Below are positions 20,009-32,885 of a DNA stretch of 64,000 bases, piece after piece. Location: the NCBI RefSeq assembly GCF_009905375.1, contig NC_133652.1:24047339-24111338 (forward strand). Direction: 5' to 3'. Under the pieces are notes generated by a model. It made no database searches, was not told where the DNA came from, and saw nothing but the letters and a program-made list of their open reading frames with translations. Position 1 is the stretch's first letter. Each line of letters begins with the position of its first letter. This DNA comes from Apium graveolens (Eukaryota > Streptophyta > Magnoliopsida > Apiales > Apiaceae). The translations under genes and the position numbers were made by a program.

Positions 20009-22388
20009 ACCTAAACTAGGCAACTTTGGTAGATGGAGAACTATGATTTAATTTTAGAGTACTTTCTATTAATTTAACCTTCTATATTAGGGTTTAGCCC
20101 ACATCAACTATGGTTTATACGATCCCATATAAGAGTTTAACTTTGCAGGATGGATGGCAATGTTTCTTTTTTTCTTGAAATTTATGGTGAGGTTTGATCA
20201 ATTTTATTAGTTAGGTTGTCTTTTCATATTATCGTTATCAACTCTGTAAAGATTAAAGTTTTCAGTTTGTGAAGGTGACCTTATGTGATTGTATACTTCT
20301 TATTTATCTGTTGAATTGCCTTATATTTAGCATGATCAATTGATACATTTGTATATGTTGCTGATATTGGGAGTGATACTGCGCTTTCAAATGAATTTTA
20401 GTTGGTCTTCTAGGGTTTAATTTGAACATTAATTGCTAAATTACTTCCTACTGGTAGTGAATATAATGGGCACTCCAATAATCCATACACCTCGAGGAAA
20501 CAACATGTAAAAAGAGTTTTACATCATTAATTAATTATTTTCTTTCTTTTTTAGTTTTTACTTACTAAAAGGGGGTAAAGAAGCTTAACAATATATTGAG
20601 AAAATTCAATTGATCAATGAATGGAATGATCATGTTTCCATTAAATTGAAATAGCTAGATATTGGTGAACTTGTTTTCCATATAAATACTTAACTATTTG
20701 ACATATCTTCAAAATTTGCTTCCTTGTTATTTTGATTATTTTATTTCAGAACAAAATTGGTTCAAATTTTAAAATATAATACCGCTCTTATCAAATTCAT
20801 ATTGTGGTTGTTTGAAAGGTTTGAAGGTAAAATCAATTGCAATACATTATTTGTTCATTAATTACTTTCTCATATTTTGGAGAATTTAGTATATGTAGGT
20901 TTTTTTTATGTTTGTCTATAGGATATGATTTCTTCCATTTGATCAAAAGATAAGAAATTATGGGGGAACATGGAGATAGTTTTAATTGGACACCGTTTTG
21001 AGTAAATATCTAATCTTTATGAGTCAAAAAATCTTGTTGGTTAAAATGGTTAATATATATAGGTCATTTTATAACCATATCATTTACATTTTTTCCCAGC
21101 TTTAAAGGAAAAGATTAGCTCAGGCCCTCAAGAACTGCCCTCAGGGAATACCATCTCAGTAATGCTTATAAGATTATACTCTTCATTATTTCTAGTTTTC
21201 CTCTATCAATTATTTTCAAAGAAAGCTCTTCCCATCCCTATTTCCTTCCCCAAGCAAATGGTTAAATATGTTTGGCCGGGAAGACATGGAGCAAATTAAT
21301 TCCAGCATTTTTTAAAGAATCAGCATTTAGTTCAAACTTGTGTTTATATATTTCATTTATATATTCTATATATTTTTTAATTAAATTATATTATAAGTAT
21401 TTAAGTCTTATAAATTTATTATTATATAATTATAATCTCAAGTCCCAAGATTAAAGAATATAAAATAATATATAATGGTGAGTTGAATCTTTAGAAGTAA
21501 TTATATAAATATTCACTAAGATATATTAAGTAATTATATAAATATTCAGTAAGATATATTATTGGGGAGAATTGAACGTTGGAATTTTCAGTCCCGCCCA
21601 TTGGTTACAAATGGTTTGGGGACAAGAAATGTAATAAAAAAAATTATTTTTGGTAAGGTGGTGGGAGAAGAGAGAATTTTTTTTTTGTAATTTAGTGAGA
21701 AAAAATATAGAAGTTGGGTAAAGTGAGTGTAATAGGAGAAAATAGTAGTTATAATTATTTTTTATATTATTAAACTTTTACTATTTTTGTTAAGTTTTGA
21801 AATATATAGTGTTTAATGGGACGGAAAAGTAAGTTATATATATAGAATTGAACATGATAGAGGGAATAGTATATTATTTAGTGTAATCAACTTTATTTAA
21901 AAGATTTACCAATTCAAAATTGTATTATAAAAATTAAAGGTTAACATATTACATATTTGGGCTTAGTTTGCTTGTTAAAATTTAGAATATATAAATACAT
22001 TTTATTATCTATTAGATATATAGACGGAGAGCATATTATATATATGTGTGTGTATATATATATACTATAAAAATAATTAATTTTTTATTTAAAAAATATT
22101 ATTAATATTAACTTTTCCTATGAGTGCTCAAATGAAATAAGTCTTTATTTTACAATGATATGTAAACATATTATATGATAATTATATGATCTAATGTGCA
22201 CAATGTAAACATTATATGAATTTCACATAAGCCTAATCAATTAACTCATACATATGACGAACTAACCACTTTCCGACTTAAACTTCAAAATAATATGATA
22301 AGAGTATGTACAATAGTAATTGATTAAATGGTGTAGTATAGCTTAACATTGCCATCATTAGAATAGATATAACATTTCATGATTAAAT
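20009..22388. other. AT-rich intergenic DNA
   Basis: No open frame with recognisable content. It includes a two-copy 33-bp tandem repeat (21496-21561) and a TA/TG microsatellite near 22035-22060. A stretch ending TAATGGGACGGAAAAGTA near 21818 hints at a Stowaway terminus. Confidence 0.4.
21496..21561 (+). repeat. Tandem repeat, 33-bp unit, two copies
   Basis: AGTAATTATATAAATATTCA followed by CTAAGATATATTA is repeated at once with a single change (CTAAG to GTAAG). Confidence 0.85.
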
Positions 22389-22911
22389 CACTACAAGAAA
22401 TATGCCCATTTACGACAATCAGCTTGTGACGGAAAAATTTTGCGCACAACTTTATGACGGAAAGGTAGAAGTCGTCGTAAGCACTTGAGACGGTTGTTCT
22501 TCATTATTTATTTTGTTTTAAATTAATCCTGGAAAGCCTGTGGGCCCAAGATGCTAGCTTACGACATATAAATTGTCGTAAATTAAAGATAAAATGACGG
22601 TATATTCCGTCGGAAGTGTAATTATCAGTCCACTAAAAGTGGGCTCCACTTCCATAACTTTAGACGGTTTTCTTAGATTTGTGACGAAATGAATACTTAT
22701 GACGAAATGGTAACTTATGACGAAATATGTACTTACGATAAAATTGGTACTTGTGACAGAATTGATATTTATGACGAAAAGGTTATTTATGACGAAAATC
22801 TGAACTTAAGACTTGAGCAAAAACGTCGAATATTTTCCGTCGCAATTGGGCCAGTTGCGACGAATTGTAGTGTAAAAATTATGTCACAAATGGGCATATT
22901 CTCTTGTAGTG
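22389..22911. mobile_element. CACTA MITE with intact ends
   Basis: Left end CACTACAAGAAATATGCCCA and right end, reversed, CACTACAAGAGAATATGCCC match over about 28 bp with a one-base indel. AAT flanks both sides (22386-22388 and 22912-22914), the 3-bp duplication of the superfamily. The interior has a run of ACTTATGACGAAAT-like units (about 22675-22800), which makes an artefactual Tyr-Asp-Glu-rich frame. 523 bp, no protein. Confidence 0.92.
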
Positions 22912-22919
22912 AATGGTGT

Positions 22920-24910
22920 ACCTTTGTAATCTATTATCCCCTTCAAATACTTCAGGCTCAATTGGTGACTTTTGTCTTGTAACGTATATTTAAGAATCCT
23001 AGGTGACCAAGAAACTTGTTGAGGATGTCCTCCGCCCATTGATCTTAGGTGTGTAAATATGTTTCGCTTGAAATTTTCCATCAAAGATACATTTAAATGA
23101 TAGTCAAGACAAATAAGCTTCACAATTAAAGTGAAAGACTGAATTTGAATTTAAATATGCATATGTGTCGTTATAAACAATCTGTGATGGTTATAAAAGT
23201 GAAACACTTAGCTCATGGAGTAAATTTTTAATTCATAAAATTTCAATAACCTCATTTGCAATAGCTTTGTATTCACCCTCTAGAATAGATCCTGAGACAT
23301 AAAATTTTAAGTGGACTTTCAATAGATAGGATTCGAGGCTAAATAAACAACATATCCGGTGGTAGAGCTACATGTATCATAATCTACATCCCAATATTAA
23401 TCACCTAAGGTTCTAAGTGTAAGGTTAGAATTTTTATTTAGGTAGAGATCGTGATGGATAGTACCTTTCTAGTATGTGAGAACTCGTTTAAGATCATTCC
23501 AATATGTATTTCAGTTGGAGAATGCATTACAGAGATAACCGATTTACAACGAAGCACATGTCATAACACGTAATGGATAGGTATTGCAAGCCTTCAAAAA
23601 TTTAACGATAAGGCATTGGATCAATTTGAGAAGTGCAATCTATGTAAGTAAGAGGGAATAACACATAGGTGTAAATGTATCTTAAAATAATACATCTTGT
23701 GTAGGGCTAGTAAGTCATAGATATGCATTATATGTGAGAAAAAAATTCTCTTTGGGAGTAGGGATTACCTCAATCCCAAGAAAAGTGTTGAGTTCGTCAT
23801 AGTTCCTAGAGAGAGAATTTGTTATCTAACTATTGAATGAAATTTTGTAGAAAGTCATTATTGTCACTTGAAACTACAATATCATCAATGTGCATAATTA
23901 AGAAAATAATAATGTCATGAGAGTTATATATGATCTTGGAGGCATCAACAAGTGAGTTGCAAAAAAAAATTAAGTAAAAAACTTTTGAGCTTTTTGTTCC
24001 ACACATGAGGTACTTTTCTGAGGCCATAAATTGCTTTAACATAGGTGGCACATGTTTGGGACAAGAAGAATGAACAAAGACCAAGTGTTGTGTCCTGAAC
24101 ACTTTATCGTCGAGTATACTATTAAGAAATGCAATATTTATGTCAAGTTGACGAAAAGCACAACCATATGACAGAAAAAGAGTAATTTTCAAGCAAATTG
24201 TAACTAGTTTTGTGAAATGACTGAAAGTTAATGATAAATCCATTCCTTATCGCTGTTGGAAACCCCCTTGAACCACTTGTGCTTTGTATGTTTGGACTGG
24301 ACTATATGCATTTCTTTTAATGCAAATCACCCACTTACAGGCAATTATACTCTGGTTAGTTTTGGGCACCATGTTTCATATGTCATTATGAACTTGGGCG
24401 TCATACATATGAAATGGAGATACACCAATTAATATCATTCGATGCTTGACTCACACATGTTAATTCAAATATTGGCGGAATGAGATGGGATGTAGTATAG
24501 TTAACAAAGAAGTTATCAAAGTACTTTAAATTAGACTTCCAGTCTTATAAATATGGGAGGAAGAGCTGAGGATTCAATAAAAATATGAGTAATATTGGAT
24601 GAATCGCCGATAATTGATAAGGAAGGACTGCGCAATGATGTGGCAGATGATAATGCTATACTTTTATATCTTTCAAACTGTTGAGATACTCGTAAAATGG
24701 TGATTCTGGTGCTGGAGTTATAAATGGAACTTGTGATGGGCTAGTAGTAGAGGAAGTCTGATAGATTAATGGGAAGTGGTATTTGTACAAGATTTTGAAA
24801 TTGGATAATATTGAAGTATCTAGCAATAGATCTCGGCATTCTGTGATAGAGTTGGATGACAAAATGACGAAACCTCTCCATAAACCTGACATGTCAGAAA
24901 AAAGCATGGG
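22920..24910 (-). pseudogene. Copia pol remnant (integrase end, reverse transcriptase, RNase H)
   Basis: Minus-strand homology runs in the normal pol order from high to low coordinate. At about 24900-24656 is the end of the integrase region (SDMSGLWRG, YQTSSTTSPS). At 24243-23830 is reverse transcriptase with SYGCAFRQLDINIAFLN and the catalytic block changed to HIDDIVVSSDN (usually YVDD). At about 23420-23230 is RNase H (CSSTTGYVVYLAS, ILEGEYKAIANEV). A decayed end lies near 23120-22960. Many stops and frame changes; not functional. The CACTA MITE at 22389 lies just beyond its end, and no LTR is recognisable. Confidence 0.85.
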
Positions 24911-24969
24911 GACTTAATAATGGAGAAGGTGATATAGTAGTGTTAATCATTTATCTTTTAATTACAAAT

Positions 24970-25205
24970 CTGTTATGCCTACATCCATGCCACCTCCCTC
25001 TTTTCCTAACTTGCCCACATTACCAATGAATGTCATGCCTATATGCACATAATATAAATGTACAATTTGCTAATATGCCATTTGCACAAAATGCTTATTA
25101 TGCTGCATTCAATATGCCACAAATGCCATTTAACATGCCTTATTGGAATAACATGTTTGTACAATCTATGCCATATCATGTTAAAATATTTACACGGAGA
25201 CTTAT
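24970..25205 (+). pseudogene. Possible copia Gag tail, Met/Asn/Pro-rich
   Basis: Plus-strand frames read MPPPSFPNLPTLPMNVMP and, after a stop, FNMPQMPFNMPYWNNMFVQS. Such Met-Asn-Pro-rich repeats occur in the linker of some plant copia Gag proteins. It lies beside a minus-strand copia remnant, so it belongs to a different insertion. Weak evidence. Confidence 0.35.
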
Positions 25206-25929
25206 GAAGTTAAGTAATTCAAGTTTGGACAACATGGTCATGAGGATAATTTAGGTGTGACCATTATGTTCACGGGTATGCAGTGGTGTTGTAAAATGTG
25301 ATATCACAAGAAAATTAAATAGAGTGAATTTCTACATACGCCGTTCATTATGATATTCCAAGAAAATTGAATAGCCCCCAGATTAATTTTGGTGCTGGTA
25401 ATGTTTTAAACTTAATCTTTTTTTTTGTTATTGCAAAGTTTTTATCACACAAATTCTTATATAATTGTTAAATATGGTGCAACTTGAAAGTTAATTATAA
25501 ATTGAATATATTGTTATACTGAGTATCGGACTTAGAGCTGATAGTTTGATCACTCATATACACAATTAAAATAGCTTAACTAAATGTATAAAAATGAGAA
25601 AACAAAACAAAGTTGATTGCATTTTTTTCAACATTGAAAGACATTACATACATATATTTAAAATAGATAACCAACTGAGAAATATTTAAAAACAAATCTA
25701 GCTAGCTTCCCAATAATACTCCACCACCCATACTCCTCATAAAGCTGAATAAGTTATACGATCAAGTCTGTTGATGCTAATATGTGTTCACAATAACGTG
25801 TCTTTAACTAAATAAAACAAATATTAATTATTAAATTTTAGATTATTTCCAACAATCACCACCTTAATTTGAAATTTATCATAAACCTATTCGGATTTCA
25901 ATTTAACCGGTTTGACTTTCAACTTAACT

Positions 25930-27474
25930 GGTGTGTCTTTTAACTATTTTGCCGCTATTCTGCCCGTCCGGCACTTCCTATTTGCCCAACTATCATGTTT
26001 TAATTATTTTCCAATATGGCACGATACTATTGTCTATAATAAAGTTGCTTCATCATTCTTGATATGTGGAAATGTTTACTTCATGTCTCTATTCTTTATC
26101 TTGTCGTGCTTTATGATATTCTGGAGCATAGTATCCATAGGTATTACAGTTGTAACACTTTATCTTTTGAGGATCAGACTCAGAATCGGTACTTTAATTA
26201 ATTTCATTAACACTCGGGATTTGACCCAAGTTGTCACGTATGGTATCAGAGCCGATTATGGAATGCCGGAATCGTCAAGTTTCCAGAGGTGGAGACACGA
26301 AGGCTGGTTCTATTATCCCATATTAGGAACTAGAGGTCTGAAGGAGGGAACATGAAAATTGCCGATATTATTCCACAAGGCTAGAGAGATACAATCTTGG
26401 AACTATGGGTTGTCTCTTTAGGATTGACGAGGATGTTAGAAGTTTAATTGGGAGAGTCTGTAACACCTCAGTCCCACATCTAGGAAATTCAGTTTATAAA
26501 ATAAAGTACTACTACTAAGTACACCAATAAATCATGATATATTGGGCGCATGTGGTGGGCTTGTAGACTACCAAAATTTAATGCATTTAAGCCAATATAC
26601 TTCGACTTATTTCAGGCTCAAAATCGGGACTTGACACATTTTTTAAAATGAACTCGGAATTGATCCGGGTTGTCACACTTTATCCTTCTCTAGTGACGTC
26701 ACCATTTAAACCATTATAGCATTCTCCCTCTTGGTACGTTGTACCTTTGATGTGACATATTCTACGGTTGCCACAGTTTTTGCCATGTAATCCTCCAAAT
26801 TCTAATTTTTCATTCCAATCTTACTGAGTTAAAAGCAGCTGATTCTCATTATCTTCAACATGCCCATTGATCCTTTCTTCATGAGCTTTCAAACGCCATA
26901 TCACCTCTTCTACTGACATCTTCTATTTAAGACCCCAAATTGCTCAATCATTAAAGCAATATGTAGAAATTTGATGGGACTGGCCTTAATAATTTCTTCA
27001 CACTATAAGCTTCCACCATCTTTTCTCTCAAGGCTCGTATATTTCATACTATTCATTTAGTTTCATATTGTAATCATCAAGTTGATCTTTCTCCTTCATT
27101 TTATTTTCAAACTCATCTCTTAACTTTTGCATTTTTACGACTTTCACTCAATTTTCTCCTATGCACATCATTTTGATTACATCACAAGCTTCCTTGACGG
27201 ATTTCTTCTCAGCAACAGACAACAATATATATTTTGAGATGCCATGGTAATTTGCAACCATTGCAATCTTGTACATTTTCACTTCAACAACTAGCTTCGG
27301 GCTGTAGGGTTTCATAGCCTCCCACACTCCTTGAGCTTGCATGAATGCTTTCATCTTCAATGAACATGTGTGTGGTTGTGTCTCGCGAACATCGGGTACA
27401 TAGTTCAAGCCAGCAGTCCATTTATTGCATTTTGGTGTATGTGTGGTTTGTTGATTGTTTGGGGGGATCCTCAA
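25930..27474 (-). pseudogene. Copia Gag of the 25520 element, interrupted
   Basis: 27474-27148 encodes the Gag core (GVWEAMKPYSPKLVVEVKM, then SVAEKKSVKEACDVI), matching the copia UBN2 domain. Further fragments down to about 26700 show KLLRPVPSKF-like and NENQLLLTQ-like blocks. Past a nested insert, 26175-25990 reads KCYNCNTYGYYAPE, a zinc knuckle in which histidine and the last cysteine are changed. Several stops; non-functional. Confidence 0.75.
26172..26677 (+). mobile_element. TRIM-like mini retroelement nested in Gag
   Basis: Contains TGGTATCAGAGCCGA (26242-26256), a primer-binding site, a purine-rich AATTGGGAGAGTC before 26459, and a 3' LTR from TGTAACACCTCAGTCCCACA (26459) to GGGTTGTCACA (26677). 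The sequence before the primer site (CTCGGGATTTGACCC...TTGTCACG) matches the end of that LTR, but only about 65 bp of the 5' LTR remain. No coding region. ACACTTTATC occurs on both sides (26155 and about 26675), partly as target-site duplication. Confidence 0.65.
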
Positions 27475-27810
27475 GTTAAGTGTTTGGATCTGATATCAAG
27501 TGTATGATTTCAAGCTAATAGTTTGATCACACACATACTCATAAGAATAAAGAACACTGAATTGTATGTATAAAAATGAGAAGATAAAAGAAAGATTAGT
27601 GTATTTTTTTTACGTTGAAATGCATTACATGCAGATATATAAAATAGATAACAAACTGAAAAATAGCTTTAAACAAAATACTCAGCCCATACTAAAGATA
27701 CAGCTGAATAGCTTATACTACGAGGTCTATAACTGCTAATATGTGTTCACAACAATGTTTATTTAACTAAATAAAAAAAAATATAACAAATTTTTGGATT
27801 AATTCCGACA

Positions 27811-28214
27811 TTGAGATCATAATAAATTGCAAGTTCTTGATATCTTTATCTATATTATGTATCGTGCTTCATTTTTTTATCATTTAATTATTTTTGAATT
27901 TTCATTTCTTGTTAGCTACTTCTATTACTAAATATAGTTCAACCAGCAACTATCGAGGCATATCGCATATTAATATTCCAATACTACGCTTACATACAAT
28001 CAATGTCCAAGGACTGGATAAAGATAACTACTTCATGTCTTTCAATAATAATCACATTATTCAACAAATGCCTCTTATGATACACAACTTTTTAATGTGA
28101 TTGATAATTAGGAACAAACAAGGCGCAGTTTAGTGTTGCGCCTCTAATAATCATCTTTGTTTCCTTTTGTTTTTTTAAAATCAAATGAACTGAAATAGTC
28201 TTTACTATGATTAT
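27811..28214. other. AT-rich DNA, no feature seen
   Basis: A 68-codon open frame (27894-28100) has no recognisable motif and no context; I do not call it a gene. Confidence 0.35.
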
Positions 28215-28435
28215 TTAGGTAATTAGATTAATTGTATTGATCACATCCCAAGATTTTAGAGTTACAAATACAGTTTTCTCTAGAAAGTTGCGAAGAAAGT
28301 GACTTATATAAACGTCTCTTTACATTTGGAAATGCAATAAACAAATTAACGGAGTTGAACTTGTTAGAACTTCTAAAATCTCTATAATATAATATTACGG
28401 ACTCTAACCATTTTATCAATTATGTTATCAATTAT
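28215..28435 (+). repeat. Dispersed repeat, third and most diverged copy
   Basis: GGTAATTAGATTAATTGTAT, GATCACATCCCAA, TTTACATTTGGAAATGCAAT and CTATAATATAATATTACGGA occur in the same order as at 8632-8820 and 33085-33270. The flanks differ, so this unit moves independently of the large duplicated block. Confidence 0.6.
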
Positions 28436-29411
28436 GTAGTTGGCAAATTAGGAAAGAACTAGCATAATAGCACGAGTCATTTTCAAATTTTTTTTATGCA
28501 TTATACAATTATAATATTCTTAATTATTTTCTTATTTGTAAATGTTGTATAATGTCTTACGTATATCAAATACAAGTTGATTGTCTATCAATTTGTATTA
28601 TTTTCATGCAAGACATTATCAAATTACACAACGTTTTGAATATAGCTCATCAAGCAATATATATATATATATTCTTGTTTGTGTTGTATAATTTGTATTT
28701 AATGAATGAATATAAATATGTATGTTTAAAATGAAACGATAACTTAATATGTAGAATGTAGTTAATATGTTTAAAAAGAGCTAAAAATTAAAATATATGT
28801 TGATACATAGTTGACTAAAAATTTTGAATTTTATTTAATAAAATATCTGTATTGGTCTGTATTATTACTTGAGTTCATTACTAACTTACAATTAACTTAT
28901 TCAATTTAAAAAGATAAAAAATGCACAACTGAAGTCAGAATGACTTGCAATCATAATATACAATAATATAAAATTTATACTATCGTTAATTAAAAAGTTG
29001 ATTTTAATGAAACATGTTAGTTTTTGAAATTCAACGTACGTATGTATGAAAAAAAATAATGTTTTATTTACAATATTGTTAACAAAATAAGATTAAGTTA
29101 TATAAATTATCATATGTTACATTTATTAGTAAATTACGATGATTTCAATTATTACATGCTTAATATCTGATTTATGTACATGTATAATCACTATTATCAT
29201 GTAGTGAGACAATTGATTACTTAAATAATATGCATTTATAATAAATAAATTGTAATAATTTATTTATGGTATTCACATTATTATTTACAAACAACCCATA
29301 TCTATTTTTTATGCAACCAAGTATCAATCATGGTTTTAACACAAAAATAAATTATGGCTTCGAAATATGGTAACACAGCTGACAAGGGAGAAAGTTGGAC
29401 AAGTAATCATA
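28436..29411. other. AT-rich DNA, no gene supported
   Basis: Only short, motif-free open frames. Short TA microsatellite near 28650-28670. Confidence 0.4.
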
Positions 29412-29603
29412 TATATAGACAACTAATCCGCAATTGATTTGGCCAAGAACCCGGTATTTCGTGGGAGAAGTAAGCATATCGACATTCGATATCATTTTAT
29501 AAGAGAGTGTATCGATCGTGGGGAGATTGTTGTAAAGCACATTAGCAGCGAGAATCAGCGAGCAGACTCTTTGACGGAGGCATTACTTGCAGTTAAGTTT
29601 TAG
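29412..29603 (+). pseudogene. Copia RNase H C-terminus
   Basis: Reads SAIDLAKNPVFRGRSKHIDI, YHFIRECIDRGEIVVKHISS and NQRADSLTEAL, the highly conserved end of copia RNase H. One in-frame TAA at 29424-29426 breaks it. Upstream pol is missing. It is followed by a polypurine tract and an LTR, so this is the 3' end of a copia element on the plus strand. Confidence 0.85.
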
Positions 29604-29652
29604 AGAATGAGGAAGCTATTGGTCATTAAAGATTTAAACAAAAAAGTTTGAG

Positions 29653-29945
29653 AGGATTACGGGGGAAAGTGTTGGATATAATCTAAAACTTGTCTAGTGT
29701 TGACAGCTGTTTGAATTAGGTCTAACAATAATTATAGATTATTTAGGGTCGTTATTGAATAAAAGTAGTGGTAGCTATTTTGTAGGAGAGTAGTTTTAGA
29801 CCCAGAGGTTTATTTCCCAGTTTCCAGTAGCAGTTCTGTTTTCTTTCTATATAAAAGTTGTTTGAGTAATGAATAAAAATAGGTCTTTTAGACACCATTA
29901 CATGTCTTATTTGCTCAGTTCGAAATCAAATAGGTATTATATCTA
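29653..29945 (+). mobile_element. Copia polypurine tract and 3' LTR
   Basis: AGGATTACGGGGGAAAG (29653-29669) is the polypurine tract. The LTR begins TGTTGGATATAATC at 29670 and includes a TATA-like TCTATATAAAAG near 29848. Its 3' end is not sharply defined. Confidence 0.65.
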
Positions 29946-32159
29946 TATTATAATAATACTTCTGACTTATATATTAATTAGTTTAATATTTAATTAATTA
30001 ATAAGGATAATTTAAATTAAATAAGATTAATTAAGTAATTTCAGTTACTGACCGACTACCAAACTTTCAATGTTTCATCTATTATAATATACAATAAATT
30101 GATGTAGTTTTGAATTATGTGTTGCAAGTTTTGCATGTGTAAAAGTTTCTCTCGTTCCCTTTTTAATATTTATAACTATATTTATTTATAAAGTTTCTTA
30201 CTCTTTTAGTATCTTTAAAGCTATCAATATAGAATTAAAAAGTTTATGTATTACTGATACTTTGGAAACCTTGATAATTTGTTGACTTTTATGATTTTTT
30301 TCCAAAGAATATGATATCATCATATCAAATCCATTAGCTACAATCTTGTAACAATGTTAAGATCGGTACATTGTTACGCATGTGTGAAACTATCTCAGTG
30401 TTATGAAACAACTACTCTTATTGTTAATTAATATTATATTATCATGGAAGCGCGGACACTGATTGATGTCGAAGCTGCACAATTGTTAAACATGTAAAAA
30501 TAATAATTATTGTATAGATATTTATATTAATTAAATTAATACAAGAAATAGAAGTTGACTTCGATAATCTTATACTAATTAGCAAGGACAATTAAGTAAA
30601 TTCAGCAAGTACTGTACCAACCACTTCCAAACTTTTAATGTTTTGACCATTATCATATTGTGTAATATACACAAACTATACACCATCCGTTAGAAGAAAA
30701 AAACCCAATTAAAAAAAATTAGGTTGATAATATTTTTCAACAAATACCCTTATTTAATGTATTGAAAAATGAGAATGTAGTAAAGTTTAAAAAAGTCAAC
30801 TATTGGAAATGGTTTGGGAAAACTACCCTTAAATTTGTATTATAATAAGAGATGGACAAATAATTTATAATAATTATTTTTTAGTTTTTTTCGAAAGCAC
30901 ATGTGTAATGGGACAGAGAAGTGTGTGTTTGTGTATATAGGGGCTACTCTAGTAAGACCCTTTTTAGAATTACAATGGGCTTAAAAAAACCTAATACACA
31001 GTTGACCTATTATTTATCTCCCTTAAAATAAATTCAAAGTGATGTTAATCTCTCTCTACTATATTCTTCCGTAGAAGGTTATAGTAGATATAGATAATAG
31101 AGAAAATAAAGAACATATTAACTATATAATCAATATACAAAAGAGAAGGTATTGAACATACCAACACGTTTTTGCTTTTTTAAATTATAAAAATTTACAT
31201 ACATACATTTATTACGCTATTAGCGTTACAACCTACACATACTTTCAGAGGCCAAAACACCACTCTTCCCAATCACATTACTTGTTTTAAAACAAAAATC
31301 AAACCTAATATTAACAAAATTAACCAAGTTTCATAGCGCCAAATTTAGAAACAAAGCACTAAAAAATTCAACACAAAGCACCTCACCATCTTAATCTTCA
31401 TGCCTCCAAACCTCTATCACCATCATAACCGTCATAACAATTCCTTTAATTGAATATATTAGATCTATCAAATCTGAAAGTTTCAATACAAAAAAGGTAA
31501 TTTGTATTACAAAAAAGGTGATTTGTATGCAAAAAAAATCACCAAGTTTAAACACGAGTTTCTTAATTTCAAAACAAATCTCCTAATTTTCTAATGTAAA
31601 TCACCAGGACAAGCAGTGATTCTGCCATAAGTACCCTTACGATAACTACAATCTCAGTCATAACTTTCTCCCAAACAACTATACAACCACAGTTATAACA
31701 TCTTTTTTGAAAATAGTAAGATCTAAGATATTATGAATCTAAACCTCCAATCACTATTGGATTCCTTTCATCTCTCACATCTCCAACATCATTTATTTCC
31801 TCTCATCTAAAATCGTGACTTGTACATATCATATTTAATTTTTGAATCTTTATATTATTTTCAATCTTCGACGATGTCACCATATGAAAGAGCGACTAGA
31901 AAATGTAGGTTAAAATAGATGAGGAAGAATATGATAGAAGATAGAGAGATTAGAAATGGGTGATAAAAACTTTAATTCGGGAAATGGGTGGATGAGTATT
32001 CAGGGAGGATAGAGAAATAAAAGATATATATACACAATGTATACGTAGAAAAGTTAGATGAGAAACTTGTGCTATAGATTAAAATTACATATAAAAATAT
32101 AGTGGTTGAGATTGAATCTAAGTTCTACTTTTAAGAGATGTTTATATATATATATATAT
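29946..32159. other. AT-rich DNA without a supported gene
   Basis: Faint repeated words occur near 30030-30110 and 30590-30690 (TTAAGTAAWTTCAG, CCAAACTTTYAATGTTT). 30945-32130 is less AT-rich but has no usable frame; words like AAAAAAGGTRATTTGTAT are doubled near 31492-31530. A TA microsatellite (32143-32162) leads into block B. Confidence 0.4.
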
Positions 32160-32400
32160 ATAGTGAGTTAAATTCTATGGTGTCCAGTATTTTATTAGAG
32201 TTTTTGGAGTCCATATATTTCTGCAAGTAAAATATAGCTTAAAATATTATAAAAAATATTATTTTTCGAATGATGTTCTGCAAATATCACTATTTATTAA
32301 AAATCTTGTAGATAACATACATTTTATAAGATATTTTATATGCAGTCATAGATGAACTTCTAGAACTCCAATAAATATGTGGACTCCATATAATTTTACT
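32160..32400. mobile_element. MITE, copy in block B
   Basis: Counterpart of 8137-8400; starts GTGAGTTAAATTCTATGGTG and ends, reversed, GTAAAATTATATGGAGTCC. Flanked by (TA)n on the left and (CATA)n on the right. Confidence 0.6.
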
Positions 32401-32444
32401 ATATACATACATACATACATACATATATATATATACACATATAT

Positions 32445-32850
32445 GGGTTAAATTCTATGGAGACCACTTTTTTTTGGAGACCTTGGAGACCACTTGTGTT
32501 CTGCAAGTTAAATATTGCATAAAAACATTGCAAAACATATTATTTTACAAATCATGCTCTACAAAGATACTTATTTTATTCAAAATCTTGAATATCATAT
32601 ATGTACCGCATGTAAAACATTACAAAAATATTTTATTCTGCACAACATGTTAAGTTTGCAGAACATTTTTCAGCTTGCAGAACATACACATTCTACTTAT
32701 TAAACTTAAATAATCTTCAATAACTTTAATAAATTAGTGATACTCGTAAAACATACTTCATAAAATAATATATTTTATAGTGTTTTGATTGCAGAACATA
32801 TGTGGTCTCCAAGGTCTCCGATGAAAAAGCGGTCTCCATAGAACTTTCCT

Positions 32851-32851
<1 letters not shown>
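32445..32851. mobile_element. MITE with ~65-bp terminal inverted repeats, block B only
   Basis: The left end GGGTTAAATTCTATGGAGAC and the reversed right end GAGGAAAGTTCTATGGAGAC are inverted copies. Inversion extends through GGAGACCTTGGAGACCAC and TGTTCTGCAA. About 407 bp. It inserted in the TA-rich spacer between two older relatives of its own family, and block A has no copy at that point. No protein. Confidence 0.85.

Positions 32852-32885
<34 letters not shown>

Larger units (their letters stand above)
25520..27810 (-). mobile_element. Short, decayed copia element, minus strand
   Basis: Direct repeats 25520-25854 and 27501-27810 are LTRs; read on the minus strand each starts TGTTGGAAATAA / TGTCGGAATTAA. 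Next to the right copy the minus strand has TGATATCAGATCC, a slightly mutated initiator-methionine primer-binding site (about 27488-27500). Next to the left copy is the purine-rich AATTAAGGTGGTGA (25855-25869). The interior encodes only Gag, so most of pol has been deleted. A TRIM-like element is nested inside. No convincing target duplication was found. Confidence 0.75.

Noticed and set aside
22689..22982. 97-codon frame with repeated Tyr-Asp-Glu
   Set aside because: Produced by the short subterminal repeat array of a CACTA MITE; it runs over the element's end.
25912..26355. 147-codon plus-strand frame with hydrophobic stretches
   Set aside because: It crosses the border between a minus-strand copia Gag and a nested TRIM-like element, including its primer-binding site, so it is chance.
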